Shown here in pieces: positions 14,261 through 21,650 of a stretch of DNA of 22,298 bases. The stretch covers positions 1 through 22,298 of the forward strand of contig DASWUD010000172.1 in assembly GCA_036401755.1 (NCBI GenBank), read 5' to 3'. Under the pieces are notes generated by a model. That model saw only the letters and a program-made list of their open reading frames with translations. It made no database searches and was not told where the DNA came from. The position numbers and the translations under genes are program-made. The stretch's first letter is position 1. The number at the start of each line of letters is the position of its first letter. This DNA is from DASWUD01 sp036401755 (GTDB lineage Bacteria > Pseudomonadota > Gammaproteobacteria > Thiohalomonadales > Thiohalomonadaceae).

Positions 14261-15076
14261 ATGGCGATGACCCTCGAAATGGAGACGCTCAAGAGTCGTC
14301 TCAAAACGTCATGGATGGCCGGCGATTATGGCCACTTTGCCAAATTTTTGGAGCCTGGCGCCCTGGAGTTTCTGGCGCGGCTCAATATTGCGCCAGGCAC
14401 ACGGATGCTGGACGTAGCCTGCGGCGCAGGTCAACTCGCGATACCTGCCGCACGCACTGGCGTGAAGGTGACGGGCGTTGATATCGCCACCAATTGGATC
14501 GAGCAGGCCCGCGCCCGTGCCCAGGCCGAAGGACTCGATGTGCGCTTCGAAGAGGGCGATGCCGAGATGCTGCCATTCGGGGATGGCGAATTCGATTGGG
14601 TGTTAAGCCTGATCGGCGCGATGTTCGCGCCGCGTCCCGAGCGTGTCGCTGCCGAACTGGTGCGTGTGTGCCGACCGGGTGGCCGCATCGCCATGGCCAA
14701 CTGGACGCCCGAAGGCTTCGTCGGCCAGATGTTCAAGATCATCGGCACGCATGTCCCGCCCTCACCGCTGATGATCCCTCCGGTGAAGTGGGGTGACGAG
14801 GCAACGGTGCGTGAACGACTGCGCACGGGTATTGCCATCCTGGAAGTTGCCAGACGCATCTATCCCATGCGCTATCCCTTTGCCCCGGCCGAAGTGGTCG
14901 AGTTTTTCCGTCTCTACTATGGTCCGGCCAATCGCGCCTTTGCCGTACTGGACGAGGTCAAGCAGGAGGCCTTGCGCAGTGATCTGGTGAATTTATGGTC
15001 GACCCACAACAGGACAAGCGGTGACCAAACCGTGGTCGAAGCCGAGTACCTTGAGGTGATTGCCACCCGGGCCTGA
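14261..15076 (+). CDS. Class I SAM-dependent methyltransferase
   Basis: A cytosolic 271-residue methyltransferase of the UbiE/Methyltransf_11-like group. SAM-binding motif I is LDVACGAGQLA (50-60), the acidic residue ending strand 2 is Asp74 in VTGVDIA, motif II is EGDAEMLPF (98-106), and motif III is VRVCRPGGRIAMANW (134-148). The C-terminal part (about 150-271) is a lid or substrate region with no telling motif, so the acceptor is unknown. GGAGG lies 9 nt before the chosen ATG; a second ATG two codons later is also possible. An earlier ATG at 14219 lacks a ribosome-binding site. It is convergent with the GNAT gene. Confidence 0.9.
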   Translation: MAMTLEMETLKSRLKTSWMAGDYGHFAKFLEPGALEFLARLNIAPGTRMLDVACGAGQLAIPAARTGVKVTGVDIATNWIEQARARAQAEGLDVRFEEGDAEMLPFGDGEFDWVLSLIGAMFAPRPERVAAELVRVCRPGGRIAMANWTPEGFVGQMFKIIGTHVPPSPLMIPPVKWGDEATVRERLRTGIAILEVARRIYPMRYPFAPAEVVEFFRLYYGPANRAFAVLDEVKQEALRSDLVNLWSTHNRTSGDQTVVEAEYLEVIATRA

Positions 15077-15138
15077 TGCCGGTGCCCACAATGACGGGGG
15101 AATTGTTTCCTATCCTCCATTCGCACAATGGCTGCAGC

Positions 15139-15723
15139 TCAACCGCGCACCACATCCCTGGTCAGCAGCACAACCTTGCCGCGATAGGGGTGGCAGGGGT
15201 GTGCGACCACCGGACGGGTCGCGATGACCCGATAACCGATGCGCTCATAGAGTCTGAAGGCGGTGCGATTCTCTTCGAAGACTGCGACGCTGCTCAGCGT
15301 GCATCCTGCCTGCGTTGCCAGTCCATCTACCACGCCCATCAAGGCGGAACCGACACCGCGATTGCGAAATTTCGGGTAGGTGGCGAGCATGTTGACGTAA
15401 TAGCTATTCGGGACGCACTGTTCCAGCTCCAGCAGGGGACGGATGAATTCGGGGAATAGGCTCAGCGCTTCCGCCGCGACGATGGAGGGGAGCCGATACG
15501 CCAGCATGATACCGGCGATCTCTCCATCCAGAAGAGCGAGCCGTGCATTGCGATAGGAGAAGTTTTCGGTTTCGGACAACGCACATCTCGCCCCGACGTC
15601 GACAATGGATTCCTCCGTGCGTTGTACCTGCGCCCAGAAATAGGCAGGGATTCCCTCACCCGCGAGCAGCGTCAGTTCGGCGATGGCGAGGGTATCCTGC
15701 CTGGTGGCAGGTCTGATACGCAT
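15139..15723 (-). CDS. GNAT family N-acetyltransferase
   Basis: A 194-residue acetyl-CoA-dependent N-acetyltransferase. It starts with MRIRPATRQD, a typical GNAT first strand. The acetyl-CoA-binding motif A is visible as YVNMLATYPKFRNRGVGSAL (R/Q-x-x-G-x-G at 120-125), and motif B as ENRTAFRLYERIGY (151-164). The substrate is unknown. AGGAGG lies about 4-5 nt before this ATG, so the longer in-frame reading that runs upstream through the neighbouring gene is an antisense-like artefact. It begins 19 bp after the YXWGXW-type gene's stop and may be its operon partner. Confidence 0.9.
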   Translation of the reverse strand: MRIRPATRQDTLAIAELTLLAGEGIPAYFWAQVQRTEESIVDVGARCALSETENFSYRNARLALLDGEIAGIMLAYRLPSIVAAEALSLFPEFIRPLLELEQCVPNSYYVNMLATYPKFRNRGVGSALMGVVDGLATQAGCTLSSVAVFEENRTAFRLYERIGYRVIATRPVVAHPCHPYRGKVVLLTRDVVRG

Positions 15724-15742
15724 GGTCCCTCCTGCGACCCAA

Positions 15743-16372
15743 TCAATCGCGATCCCTGCCCCTGCCATGCCCCCTGCCCGGCTGCTGATACTGTTTCCGC
15801 ACAACAGGATCTCGTGGCTGGTAGTGGTAGCGTTCCCGATTGAGCTCATACTGCCTCTCGATTTGATGGGGATAGCGCTCCCCTGAGTATCTCCGCTGGT
15901 AACTGGGCCGTGGCGCTGGTGGGGGCACATTGTGACGATCCCATCTGTCCCAGTCGATCCGCCGTCTCTCCCAATCATGGCCCCAGTGCTCACCCCAACG
16001 AGGGGGGCGGTCGGGTTGCCACCCTCGGAAGTAGACAGGCGGGTGATGATAGTAGCGGACCGGGATCCGCAAGATAAACGCGGGCAGGTCGACGCGCGCC
16101 ACAGGCGACCACGGGCCATTGAACCAGGCGCTCACATACCAGTCATCGTCCTGAAATACCCAATACATGCCGTCGTAAAAAAAGTAGTTTGCCACCACGT
16201 GTGGTGCATAGTAGACCGGATAATCGGGAATGCGGACGAGCTGAGGGTAGACCGGTATGTTGATCCCGATGCTGACATTAGGCAGGCCGATGCCGACACT
16301 CACCTGTGCAAAGGAGAGCAGCGGAGCAATCGACAATATCAACGCAACGATTGCATGACGTAATTTCAACAT
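15743..16372 (-). CDS. Secreted aromatic/Arg-rich protein, YXWGXW-repeat type
   Basis: A 209-residue exported protein of unknown function. The signal peptide (1-22, cleavage after LLSFA) is followed by a Pro/Tyr-rich segment (INIPVYPQLVRIPDYPVYYAP) and then an aromatic-rich core (about 60-95) with FYDGMYWVFQDDDWYVSAW. The tail (about 120-209) is very rich in Arg, His, Trp, Pro and Tyr (RWGEHWGHDWERRRIDW). This composition matches small proteobacterial envelope proteins annotated as YXWGXW repeat proteins. AGGAGG 5 nt before the ATG sets the start; a longer frame from 16450 lacks a signal peptide at its end. It sits between the BON lipoprotein and GNAT genes on the same strand. Confidence 0.82.
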   Translation of the reverse strand: MLKLRHAIVALILSIAPLLSFAQVSVGIGLPNVSIGINIPVYPQLVRIPDYPVYYAPHVVANYFFYDGMYWVFQDDDWYVSAWFNGPWSPVARVDLPAFILRIPVRYYHHPPVYFRGWQPDRPPRWGEHWGHDWERRRIDWDRWDRHNVPPPAPRPSYQRRYSGERYPHQIERQYELNRERYHYQPRDPVVRKQYQQPGRGHGRGRDRD

Positions 16373-16458
16373 GGCGACCTCCTGATTGATTGGGAGCCTT
16401 TGGAAGGTGGCGGCTTCAGGCGAACCACCACTTGCGCGCGAACCGCGCATCTAAAGGA

Positions 16459-16782
16459 TCAGGGCTGCTTGATCAACATGTCATTCTTGATGGATGTCAC
16501 GCCTTTAACTCCGCGTGTCAGCTCCACCGCTTTGTCTGCCTCCTCTTGCGAACTCACAAAGCCGCTTAGCTGAACCTCCCCCTTGTAGGTTTCCACCTTG
16601 ATCTCCAATACCTTGGTCAACGGGTCATTGAGGATGGCGGCCTTCACCTTGGCGGTAATGGCGGTGTCGTCAATATACTGACCGGTGGAGCGGTGCGTCT
16701 CCGTCGATGCACAGCCGGCAAATGACACTGCTAAAAATACCGCAAGGAGCACTGCGAATAGATAGTTGGTGTGCTGTTTCAT
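16459..16782 (-). CDS. BON-domain lipoprotein (OsmY-like)
   Basis: A 107-residue lipoprotein with one BON domain, a fold thought to bind phospholipid membranes and common in osmotic-stress proteins such as OsmY. The signal peptide ends in SFAGC (Cys24; Phe at -3 is a slightly unusual lipobox), and residue +2 is Ala, consistent with outer-membrane sorting. The BON domain spans about 38-105: DDTAITAKVKAAILND, then VETYKGEVQLSGFVSSQEEADKAVEL and GVTSIKNDM. The ATG at 16782 is preferred over the GTG at 16794. No strong Shine-Dalgarno is seen. It is probably the first gene of the BON, YXWGXW, GNAT set and is divergent from the PEBP gene. Confidence 0.9.
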   Translation of the reverse strand: MKQHTNYLFAVLLAVFLAVSFAGCASTETHRSTGQYIDDTAITAKVKAAILNDPLTKVLEIKVETYKGEVQLSGFVSSQEEADKAVELTRGVKGVTSIKNDMLIKQP

Positions 16783-17057
16783 GGCTGGCCCCACGGTTCG
16801 GTGGCATTTCCATCAGGTCAAGCGCGGGTGAAGTTGACTCAGAGGAGTGCAGGATTTTCTACTGAGGGCAATAAGATTAGTACAAATCTCTGGCCTGTAC
16901 AGAGCCTCTTTTTGTGCCGGCTAAGATACGGTCCGGTATCACCAGGAGCTAACGCGGAAATCCCTGCGCCGGATGTTCTATATTGCATCGATGGAGATCG
17001 TGAATTATGTAAGTTAGTGGTGTTTGTGCGAGCAGGTTTGTGATAACCGGAGATGCC

Positions 17058-17558
17058 ATGGCGGAAAATTTCAGTGTGCGCAGCCCGCAACTCAGAGAGG
17101 GTGCCCGCATCGCCGATGAACAGCTATTCAACAAGTACGGGTGTCACGGTGCTAACCTGTCACCCGCCCTCGAATGGCGGAATCCGCCGGGGGGAACCCG
17201 AAGTTTTGCCGTGACTGTCTATGATCTGGACGTTCCGTCCGGCGCCGACTTCTGGCACTGGCTCATCTTCAATATCCCCGCCAACACGACGCACCTGGCA
17301 AAGGGGGCCGGAGATCCTCAGGCCCATCTGGCGCCACCCGGTGCAATCCAGAGCCGCAACGATTTCGGTGCTATCGGCTATGGTGGGCCTTGTCCACCGC
17401 CGGGCGACAAGCCGCACCGTTACGAATTTACCGTCTATGCGCTGAGGTGCGACAAGCTTGATGAGCTGGATGAACATGCGCAAGCAGCAACAGTGAGTTT
17501 CTATCTGCAGGAGAATATGCTCAGCAAGGCAGTGCTGAGGGCGACATACAGCCGCTGA
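17058..17558 (+). CDS. YbhB/YbcL family PEBP-like protein
   Basis: A 166-residue protein of the phosphatidylethanolamine-binding / Raf kinase inhibitor-like family. Bacterial members have no firmly known role. No signal peptide is seen, so it is probably cytoplasmic. The ligand-pocket motifs are present: AVTVYDLDVPSGADFWHW (51-68, with Asp56 and His67) and GYGGPCPPPGDKPHRYEF (107-124). GGAG lies 5 nt before the ATG, which favours it over a GTG six codons upstream. It is divergent from the BON lipoprotein gene and convergent with the histidine kinase gene. Confidence 0.93.
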   Translation: MAENFSVRSPQLREGARIADEQLFNKYGCHGANLSPALEWRNPPGGTRSFAVTVYDLDVPSGADFWHWLIFNIPANTTHLAKGAGDPQAHLAPPGAIQSRNDFGAIGYGGPCPPPGDKPHRYEFTVYALRCDKLDELDEHAQAATVSFYLQENMLSKAVLRATYSR

Positions 17559-17630
17559 GTATTGCGCTTGAGACTCCTTGCCGCAGTGCAGCACCTCTGC
17601 CGGAAGCGCTGCGTATTGCCCAATGCGCCC

Positions 17631-20069
17631 TTACTCCGGACCGAGTGTGAAATAGAAGGTGGCCCCCTGCTCCGGCTCACTCTCCGCCCAAACCGCGCCA
17701 CCATGGCGCTGGACGATACGCTGCACGATAGCAAGACCGACCCCGCTGCCTTCATATCCATCGGCGCCCTGCAGCCGGTGAAAGGGCTTGAACAGTTCAG
17801 GGGTGTTTCTCATCGCAAAGCCAATACCGTTGTCGCGCACGAAATAGGCAGATTTTCCAGCATGCGGAGTGACCCCGAACTCGATTACCGCCTCCTCCTT
17901 GCCCCGGGTAAATTTCCAGGCATTGCCCAACAAGTTCTGCAAGAGCGAGCGGCACAAGGTGGGATCGCCATGGGCGGTCACCCCCTTGGCGATCTCAAAG
18001 CGGGCTTTGCGCTGGGTTTCACTGGCAAACAACTCCAACAGAATCTCAGAGGCCAACGTGCTGAGTGCCACGCTTTCGCGATGCATCTCGGTGCGGGTGG
18101 CAGCCGACAGGTGGAGCAGGTCATCAATGAGTCTGCCCATGCGTTCGGTAGCGGAGGTGATGCGCTGCAGGTAATCGCGTCCAGTGGCGTCCAACTGCGC
18201 GCCATAGTCGTCTCTGAGCGCTGCGCTGAAGCCGTTGATGGCGCGCAACGGCGCGCGCAGATCGTGGGAAACCGAATAGCTGAAGGCCTCCAGTTCACCA
18301 TTGACGGCCCGCAATTGCGCGGTACGTTGCTCTACCAGCTGTTCAAGGTTGTGGCGATGTTGGTTCAGTTCCGCCTCGATGCGCTTGCGCTCCCGGATAT
18401 CACGAAAGACGCCGAGAGCGACCTGCTGATTGTCGAAGGTGATAAGTGTCCCGGCCACCTCCACCGGCGTGGTGGTGCCATCTTTACGCAGCAGGAGATG
18501 CTCAAACAACGAAGAGCCGTGCTCGCGCATTCTGACAAAGGCGATGCGCAGTTTTTCGGCATCCTCAGCGGGATGGAGCTGGTTAACGTGAAGGGAGAGC
18601 AACTCGTCGCGACTGTAACCGAGCAGGGTCTGCATGCGCCGATTGATATCGAGCACCTGTCCTTCGGTGCTGGCGACGACGATACCGTCACTGGCATTCT
18701 CCATCACTGCCCGGTATTTTTGTTCCGACTCTTCCAGCGCTTTGAGGGCGAGTTTATGGTCGGTGATGTCCTGCACCGTGCCGACAATGCGCAACGGCCT
18801 GCCCTCGGTGTCGCATTCGACGATGCCGGAGGCGTGCATATGTCGAATGGTACCCTGTGGCAGAATGATGCGGTATTCCGTCTCGTAAGGCGCTTTGCGT
18901 TCCTTGGCCTCGGTAACACTCCGCAGCAGAGTGTCACGATCCTCCGGATGGATCCTCGCCATAAAATCCTCGAAGGTAGGCTCAAACTCCCGGGGAGTAA
19001 AACCAAAGATGTGGTAAAGCTCGTCCGACCAGAGGATGCGGTTATCGGAGAAGCGCCGCTCCCAGTTACCTATGTGGGCAATCTGCTGGGCCTCGCGCAG
19101 CCGCTGCTCACTTTTGCGTACCTTGCCCTCTGCGCACTGGCGTTGCAGAATTTCTCGCTCCAACTCCTCATTTCGCAGGCGCAGTTCGCGGGTGGTGTCA
19201 GTCACCTCGGCCTTGAGCGCAAGGCGCAGGCGGTAATCGCTACGCACCCCCCACATGCTGAATAGCAGCACGAGGCTGCCGACTCCCCAGATGAGAGCCA
19301 GCACCGCGCCATTGATCTCGGGGGGCTTGGCCCGCCCCACCAACAGGGTCCAGGTGCCGCTACCAACCACCAGCTCGCGACTTTGCGTCGACCCCGTAAG
19401 CGCTCCCTCTTCTCCCCAGAAGAGTCTGCCGCTCGCGTCACGGAGCTGGAGGGTGAAGGCACTTTCACTTCCGCCCCCCCGGTCACCGAGCTCGTATTGA
19501 ACAATGTCAGGAATATTGAGAATGGCCTGGGCGAGTCCAACCAGCTTCTCGCCCCTGAATAACGGCAGCCGCGCAACCACCGCCAGCTGACCATTGGACA
19601 GGGTGTGGGGGGGATCGACGATGAGCCTGCGCTCGCGGATCGCCTGTTCGATGTAGGGCGCGGCAGGCCGTTTGCTCAAATCCAGGCCGATGGCACGCTC
19701 GTTACCCTGCAGCGGGTAAATCTCACGAATGATGCGCTCCGGCCCGACATAGATCAGTGCATCGAGCGCGGGATAGTGGTTGTGCAGGGTTTTGGCAAAA
19801 CCGGTGAATGCGCGGCTATCGGGCGGGTCGGGCTGCGTAAGCAAAAAGGCACGCAAATCGGCGACGACCAGAATCAGGTTATTGAGATCTAGCGACAGAT
19901 GGCGCTGCATGGTGGAGGCCGCTTCGGTCAACCGACGGTCGCTTTCACGCTCCACCGCTGCGCGGTAGGCACGATCCACCAGGAGCAGGAAAATGAAACC
20001 CGCTATCACCACGAACAGCAACGTCAGGTGATAGGCGGTGACCTTGTTATCGATTTTTATCACGGTCAT
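17631..20069 (-). CDS. Membrane sensor histidine kinase, CHASE-like sensor plus two PAS
   Basis: An 812-residue inner-membrane kinase. The first membrane helix (about 14-31) and second (about 254-274) bracket a periplasmic sensor with CHASE-like features (YPALDALIYVGPERIIREIYPL, about 99-120). A coiled coil (about 278-325) leads into PAS domains at about 328-435 and 448-552; the first has the PAC segment RIVGTVQDITDHK. The HisKA segment SYSVSHDLRAPLRAI holds the phospho-acceptor His602. The ATPase domain shows the N box (QNLLGNAWKF, Asn716), DNGIGF and GSGVGLAIVQRIV. No receiver domain or neighbouring response regulator is present, so it is an orphan. There is no clear Shine-Dalgarno at this ATG. 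The kinase call is certain; the signal is unknown. Confidence 0.93.
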   Translation of the reverse strand: MTVIKIDNKVTAYHLTLLFVVIAGFIFLLLVDRAYRAAVERESDRRLTEAASTMQRHLSLDLNNLILVVADLRAFLLTQPDPPDSRAFTGFAKTLHNHYPALDALIYVGPERIIREIYPLQGNERAIGLDLSKRPAAPYIEQAIRERRLIVDPPHTLSNGQLAVVARLPLFRGEKLVGLAQAILNIPDIVQYELGDRGGGSESAFTLQLRDASGRLFWGEEGALTGSTQSRELVVGSGTWTLLVGRAKPPEINGAVLALIWGVGSLVLLFSMWGVRSDYRLRLALKAEVTDTTRELRLRNEELEREILQRQCAEGKVRKSEQRLREAQQIAHIGNWERRFSDNRILWSDELYHIFGFTPREFEPTFEDFMARIHPEDRDTLLRSVTEAKERKAPYETEYRIILPQGTIRHMHASGIVECDTEGRPLRIVGTVQDITDHKLALKALEESEQKYRAVMENASDGIVVASTEGQVLDINRRMQTLLGYSRDELLSLHVNQLHPAEDAEKLRIAFVRMREHGSSLFEHLLLRKDGTTTPVEVAGTLITFDNQQVALGVFRDIRERKRIEAELNQHRHNLEQLVEQRTAQLRAVNGELEAFSYSVSHDLRAPLRAINGFSAALRDDYGAQLDATGRDYLQRITSATERMGRLIDDLLHLSAATRTEMHRESVALSTLASEILLELFASETQRKARFEIAKGVTAHGDPTLCRSLLQNLLGNAWKFTRGKEEAVIEFGVTPHAGKSAYFVRDNGIGFAMRNTPELFKPFHRLQGADGYEGSGVGLAIVQRIVQRHGGAVWAESEPEQGATFYFTLGPE

Positions 20070-20425
20070 ATCGAGGGCTGACTAATTGGCGCTCAACCTG
20101 CGCATGCCCTTACTCTACCCCAAAACCGCTCGCTGCAACGCTTCGTTTCTTTCGACGGGAATGATTTTGCACCGCTTATTGTGAACGATACGGCAATCAA
20201 TATTATTTATTGATCTCTGATTATTCGAGAAGCCCGTCAAAATATAAGTCATCTCAAAATCAGGGATCGTGCTTCGAGAGTACCGGTGCAGGGTTCGCAT
20301 AGGGCACACGCACGTATTGGGCCCGAGGACATTTTTGAGATGGCTGCTCGATCATGCCGATGTTACACCTATAGTTACCTCAGCCATTACCGTCCTCTCT
20401 ATTCCCAACCTCGGAGTAGCGCAAA
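20070..20425. other. Gene-free divergent region between kinase and OmpA-like lipoprotein
   Basis: A 356-bp spacer between divergent genes. I see no credible gene. It holds an AT-rich inverted repeat (20196-20214) and presumably both promoters. TATAGT near 20371 could be a -10 for the lipoprotein gene, but no -35 stands out. Confidence 0.5.
20196..20214. promoter_or_regulatory. AT-rich inverted repeat
   Basis: ATCAATA and TATTGAT are perfect 7-bp arms around a TTATT centre, about 130 bp upstream of the histidine kinase start. It may be a regulator site or simply promoter AT-richness. Confidence 0.3.
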
Positions 20426-21085
20426 ATGAAACAGTTGCTGGTTATTTCCCTGATCGCCACCCTGGCTCTGGCGGGATGCGCGACCACCCCCCAAGAGGGA
20501 ACCGAGTCCGATCGTAGCCGCACCGCTGCCGGCGCGGTCATCGGCGGGCTCATCGGCGGCATCCTCGCCAACAATACCGGTGGTCGCTCCACCGGGCGCA
20601 CGGCGGCCGGTGTTATCGGCGGGGCCGTGGTGGGCGGGGCCATCGGCAATGCGATGGACAAGAAGGAAGAGAAGATCCGCCAAATCTCCTCCGAAAGCGC
20701 CAGCAAGGATATGGAGGTGGAGCGACTGCGCGAAGACCTGTTGCGCGTAAGCGTCTCGTCGGAGGCCTCCTTCGCCTTCGACCGAGCCGAGATCAGGCCG
20801 GAGTTCAAACCGACCCTGGACAAGGTGGCCACAGTGTTGCGCGATGATCCCAATGTCCGGATCACCATCATCGGCTTCACCGACAGCACCGGCAGCGAAA
20901 GCTACAACCAGCGCCTCTCCGAGCGCCGCGCCCAGGCGACCGCCGACTACCTCATCAGCAAAGGAGTTGGCGCCAGCCAGATTTTGACCCGTGGCCTGGG
21001 TGAATCCGAACCGCGCGCCAGCAATGCCACCGAGGAAGGGCGTGCCCAGAATCGCCGGGTAGAGATCTATCTGCAGCAGACCTGA
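20426..21085 (+). CDS. Glycine-zipper OmpA-like lipoprotein (YiaD type)
   Basis: A 219-residue outer-membrane lipoprotein that probably tethers the membrane to peptidoglycan. The lipobox is LALAGC (Cys18) with Ala at +2, consistent with outer-membrane sorting. Residues about 34-76 form a glycine-zipper hairpin (AAGAVIGGLIGGILANN and AAGVIGGAVVGGAIGNAM), then a charged helix. The OmpA C-terminal domain (about 113-216) has FAFDRAEIRPEF, GFTDSTGSESYNQRLSERRA with the peptidoglycan-contacting Asp153 and Arg positions, and GLGESEP with NRRVEI. The architecture matches YiaD-like proteins. A weak GGAG lies 11 nt before the ATG. A strong terminator follows, so it is the end of its unit. Confidence 0.93.
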   Translation: MKQLLVISLIATLALAGCATTPQEGTESDRSRTAAGAVIGGLIGGILANNTGGRSTGRTAAGVIGGAVVGGAIGNAMDKKEEKIRQISSESASKDMEVERLREDLLRVSVSSEASFAFDRAEIRPEFKPTLDKVATVLRDDPNVRITIIGFTDSTGSESYNQRLSERRAQATADYLISKGVGASQILTRGLGESEPRASNATEEGRAQNRRVEIYLQQT

Positions 21086-21102
21086 CCACTCGCCGGTCAG
21101 CG

Positions 21103-21137
21103 GGGGGAGGGATTGGAGTCCCTCCCCCTCTTTTTTT
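21103..21137 (+). terminator. Intrinsic terminator of the OmpA-like lipoprotein gene
   Basis: A perfect 10-bp stem (GGGGGAGGGA / TCCCTCCCCC) with a 6-nt loop is followed by TC and seven T. It begins 17 bases after the stop codon. Confidence 0.95.
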
Positions 21138-21163
21138 CTCAGCCTGCTCAACCACAAACATAT

Positions 21164-21220
21164 TGTAAAGCACGCTTGACACCACCTTTGGCTTCGCTAT
21201 CATGTAAAGCGTGTTTTACA
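21164..21220 (+). promoter_or_regulatory. Promoter with two palindromic operators
   Basis: A near-consensus sigma-70 promoter: TTGACA (21176-21181), a 16-bp spacer, TATCAT (21198-21203). Two 18-bp copies of TGTAAAGC-N2-GCTTTACA, each with one mismatch, cover it. The first (21164-21181) ends exactly on the -35, where its mismatch creates TTGACA. The second (21203-21220) overlaps the end of the -10 and the likely start site. Their starts are 39 bp apart. This arrangement indicates repression. Each also fits the TyrR box form TGTAAA-N6-TTTACA (the second exactly). The regulator is not encoded in the window. Confidence 0.75.
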
Positions 21221-21235
21221 TTGGACGAGGCCCAC

Positions 21236-21637
21236 ATGAACAAGGAATTACTGCACCTTTATCCCCAACCCCTCTATCTTCTCAAGGTACTCACCGCCCT
21301 GGCGGTGTTAGCCACGATCGTGTCGGCGTCTTTTTGGCTTCCGCTTTCGGGCCTGTCGCCCGTTCTGCGCGGCATGGGGATTGTGGCGCTGCTGGCATTG
21401 GCCCTGGCAATGGTTCCCCTGGTGCGATGGGTTTATCACCGCATGGATGAGTTGCAGTGGCTTTTGCACCAGCAATCGAGCATGGCCAGCTTATCCATGC
21501 TTGCCTCCGTTTCGTGCCTGCTCGGCATTTTGCAAGCCAACCAGCTCGTGCCGCTGTTCAATCAATTCTGGACCCTCGCCCTTTTGGTCGCGGTGTGGGG
21601 CATCAACCTCATGCTGGCCGACCAGCGCTTCAAATAA
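21236..21637 (+). CDS. Uncharacterised four-helix membrane protein
   Basis: I do not recognise a named family with confidence. The protein has 133 residues with four predicted membrane helices (about 13-37, 46-67, 81-100 and 108-128) and a short central polar loop with YHRMDELQWLLHQQ. The loop recalls small membrane proteins that are paired with XRE or other small regulators, but no regulator gene is next to it here. GAGG lies 5 nt before the ATG, and the start fits the promoter and operators just upstream. It is followed after 13 bp by the SDR reductase gene, so the two are very likely one operon under the same repressor. Confidence 0.8.
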   Translation: MNKELLHLYPQPLYLLKVLTALAVLATIVSASFWLPLSGLSPVLRGMGIVALLALALAMVPLVRWVYHRMDELQWLLHQQSSMASLSMLASVSCLLGILQANQLVPLFNQFWTLALLVAVWGINLMLADQRFK

Positions 21638-21650
21638 CCTGGATACCACC

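Noticed and set aside
15724..16119. N-terminal extension of the GNAT protein through the neighbouring gene
   Set aside because: It overlaps the YXWGXW-type gene in another frame. The internal ATG at 15723 has AGGAGG and marks the start of homology.
17562..19265. A 567-codon open frame on the plus strand opposite the histidine kinase gene
   Set aside because: It lies fully antisense to a kinase with all catalytic motifs, has no family-like motifs and no good ribosome-binding site. Long antisense frames are common in GC-rich coding DNA.
20399..21157. A 252-codon minus-strand open frame opposite the OmpA-like lipoprotein gene
   Set aside because: It crosses the intrinsic terminator, has biased Gly/Ala/Asp composition and no recognisable motif; the plus-strand gene is certain.
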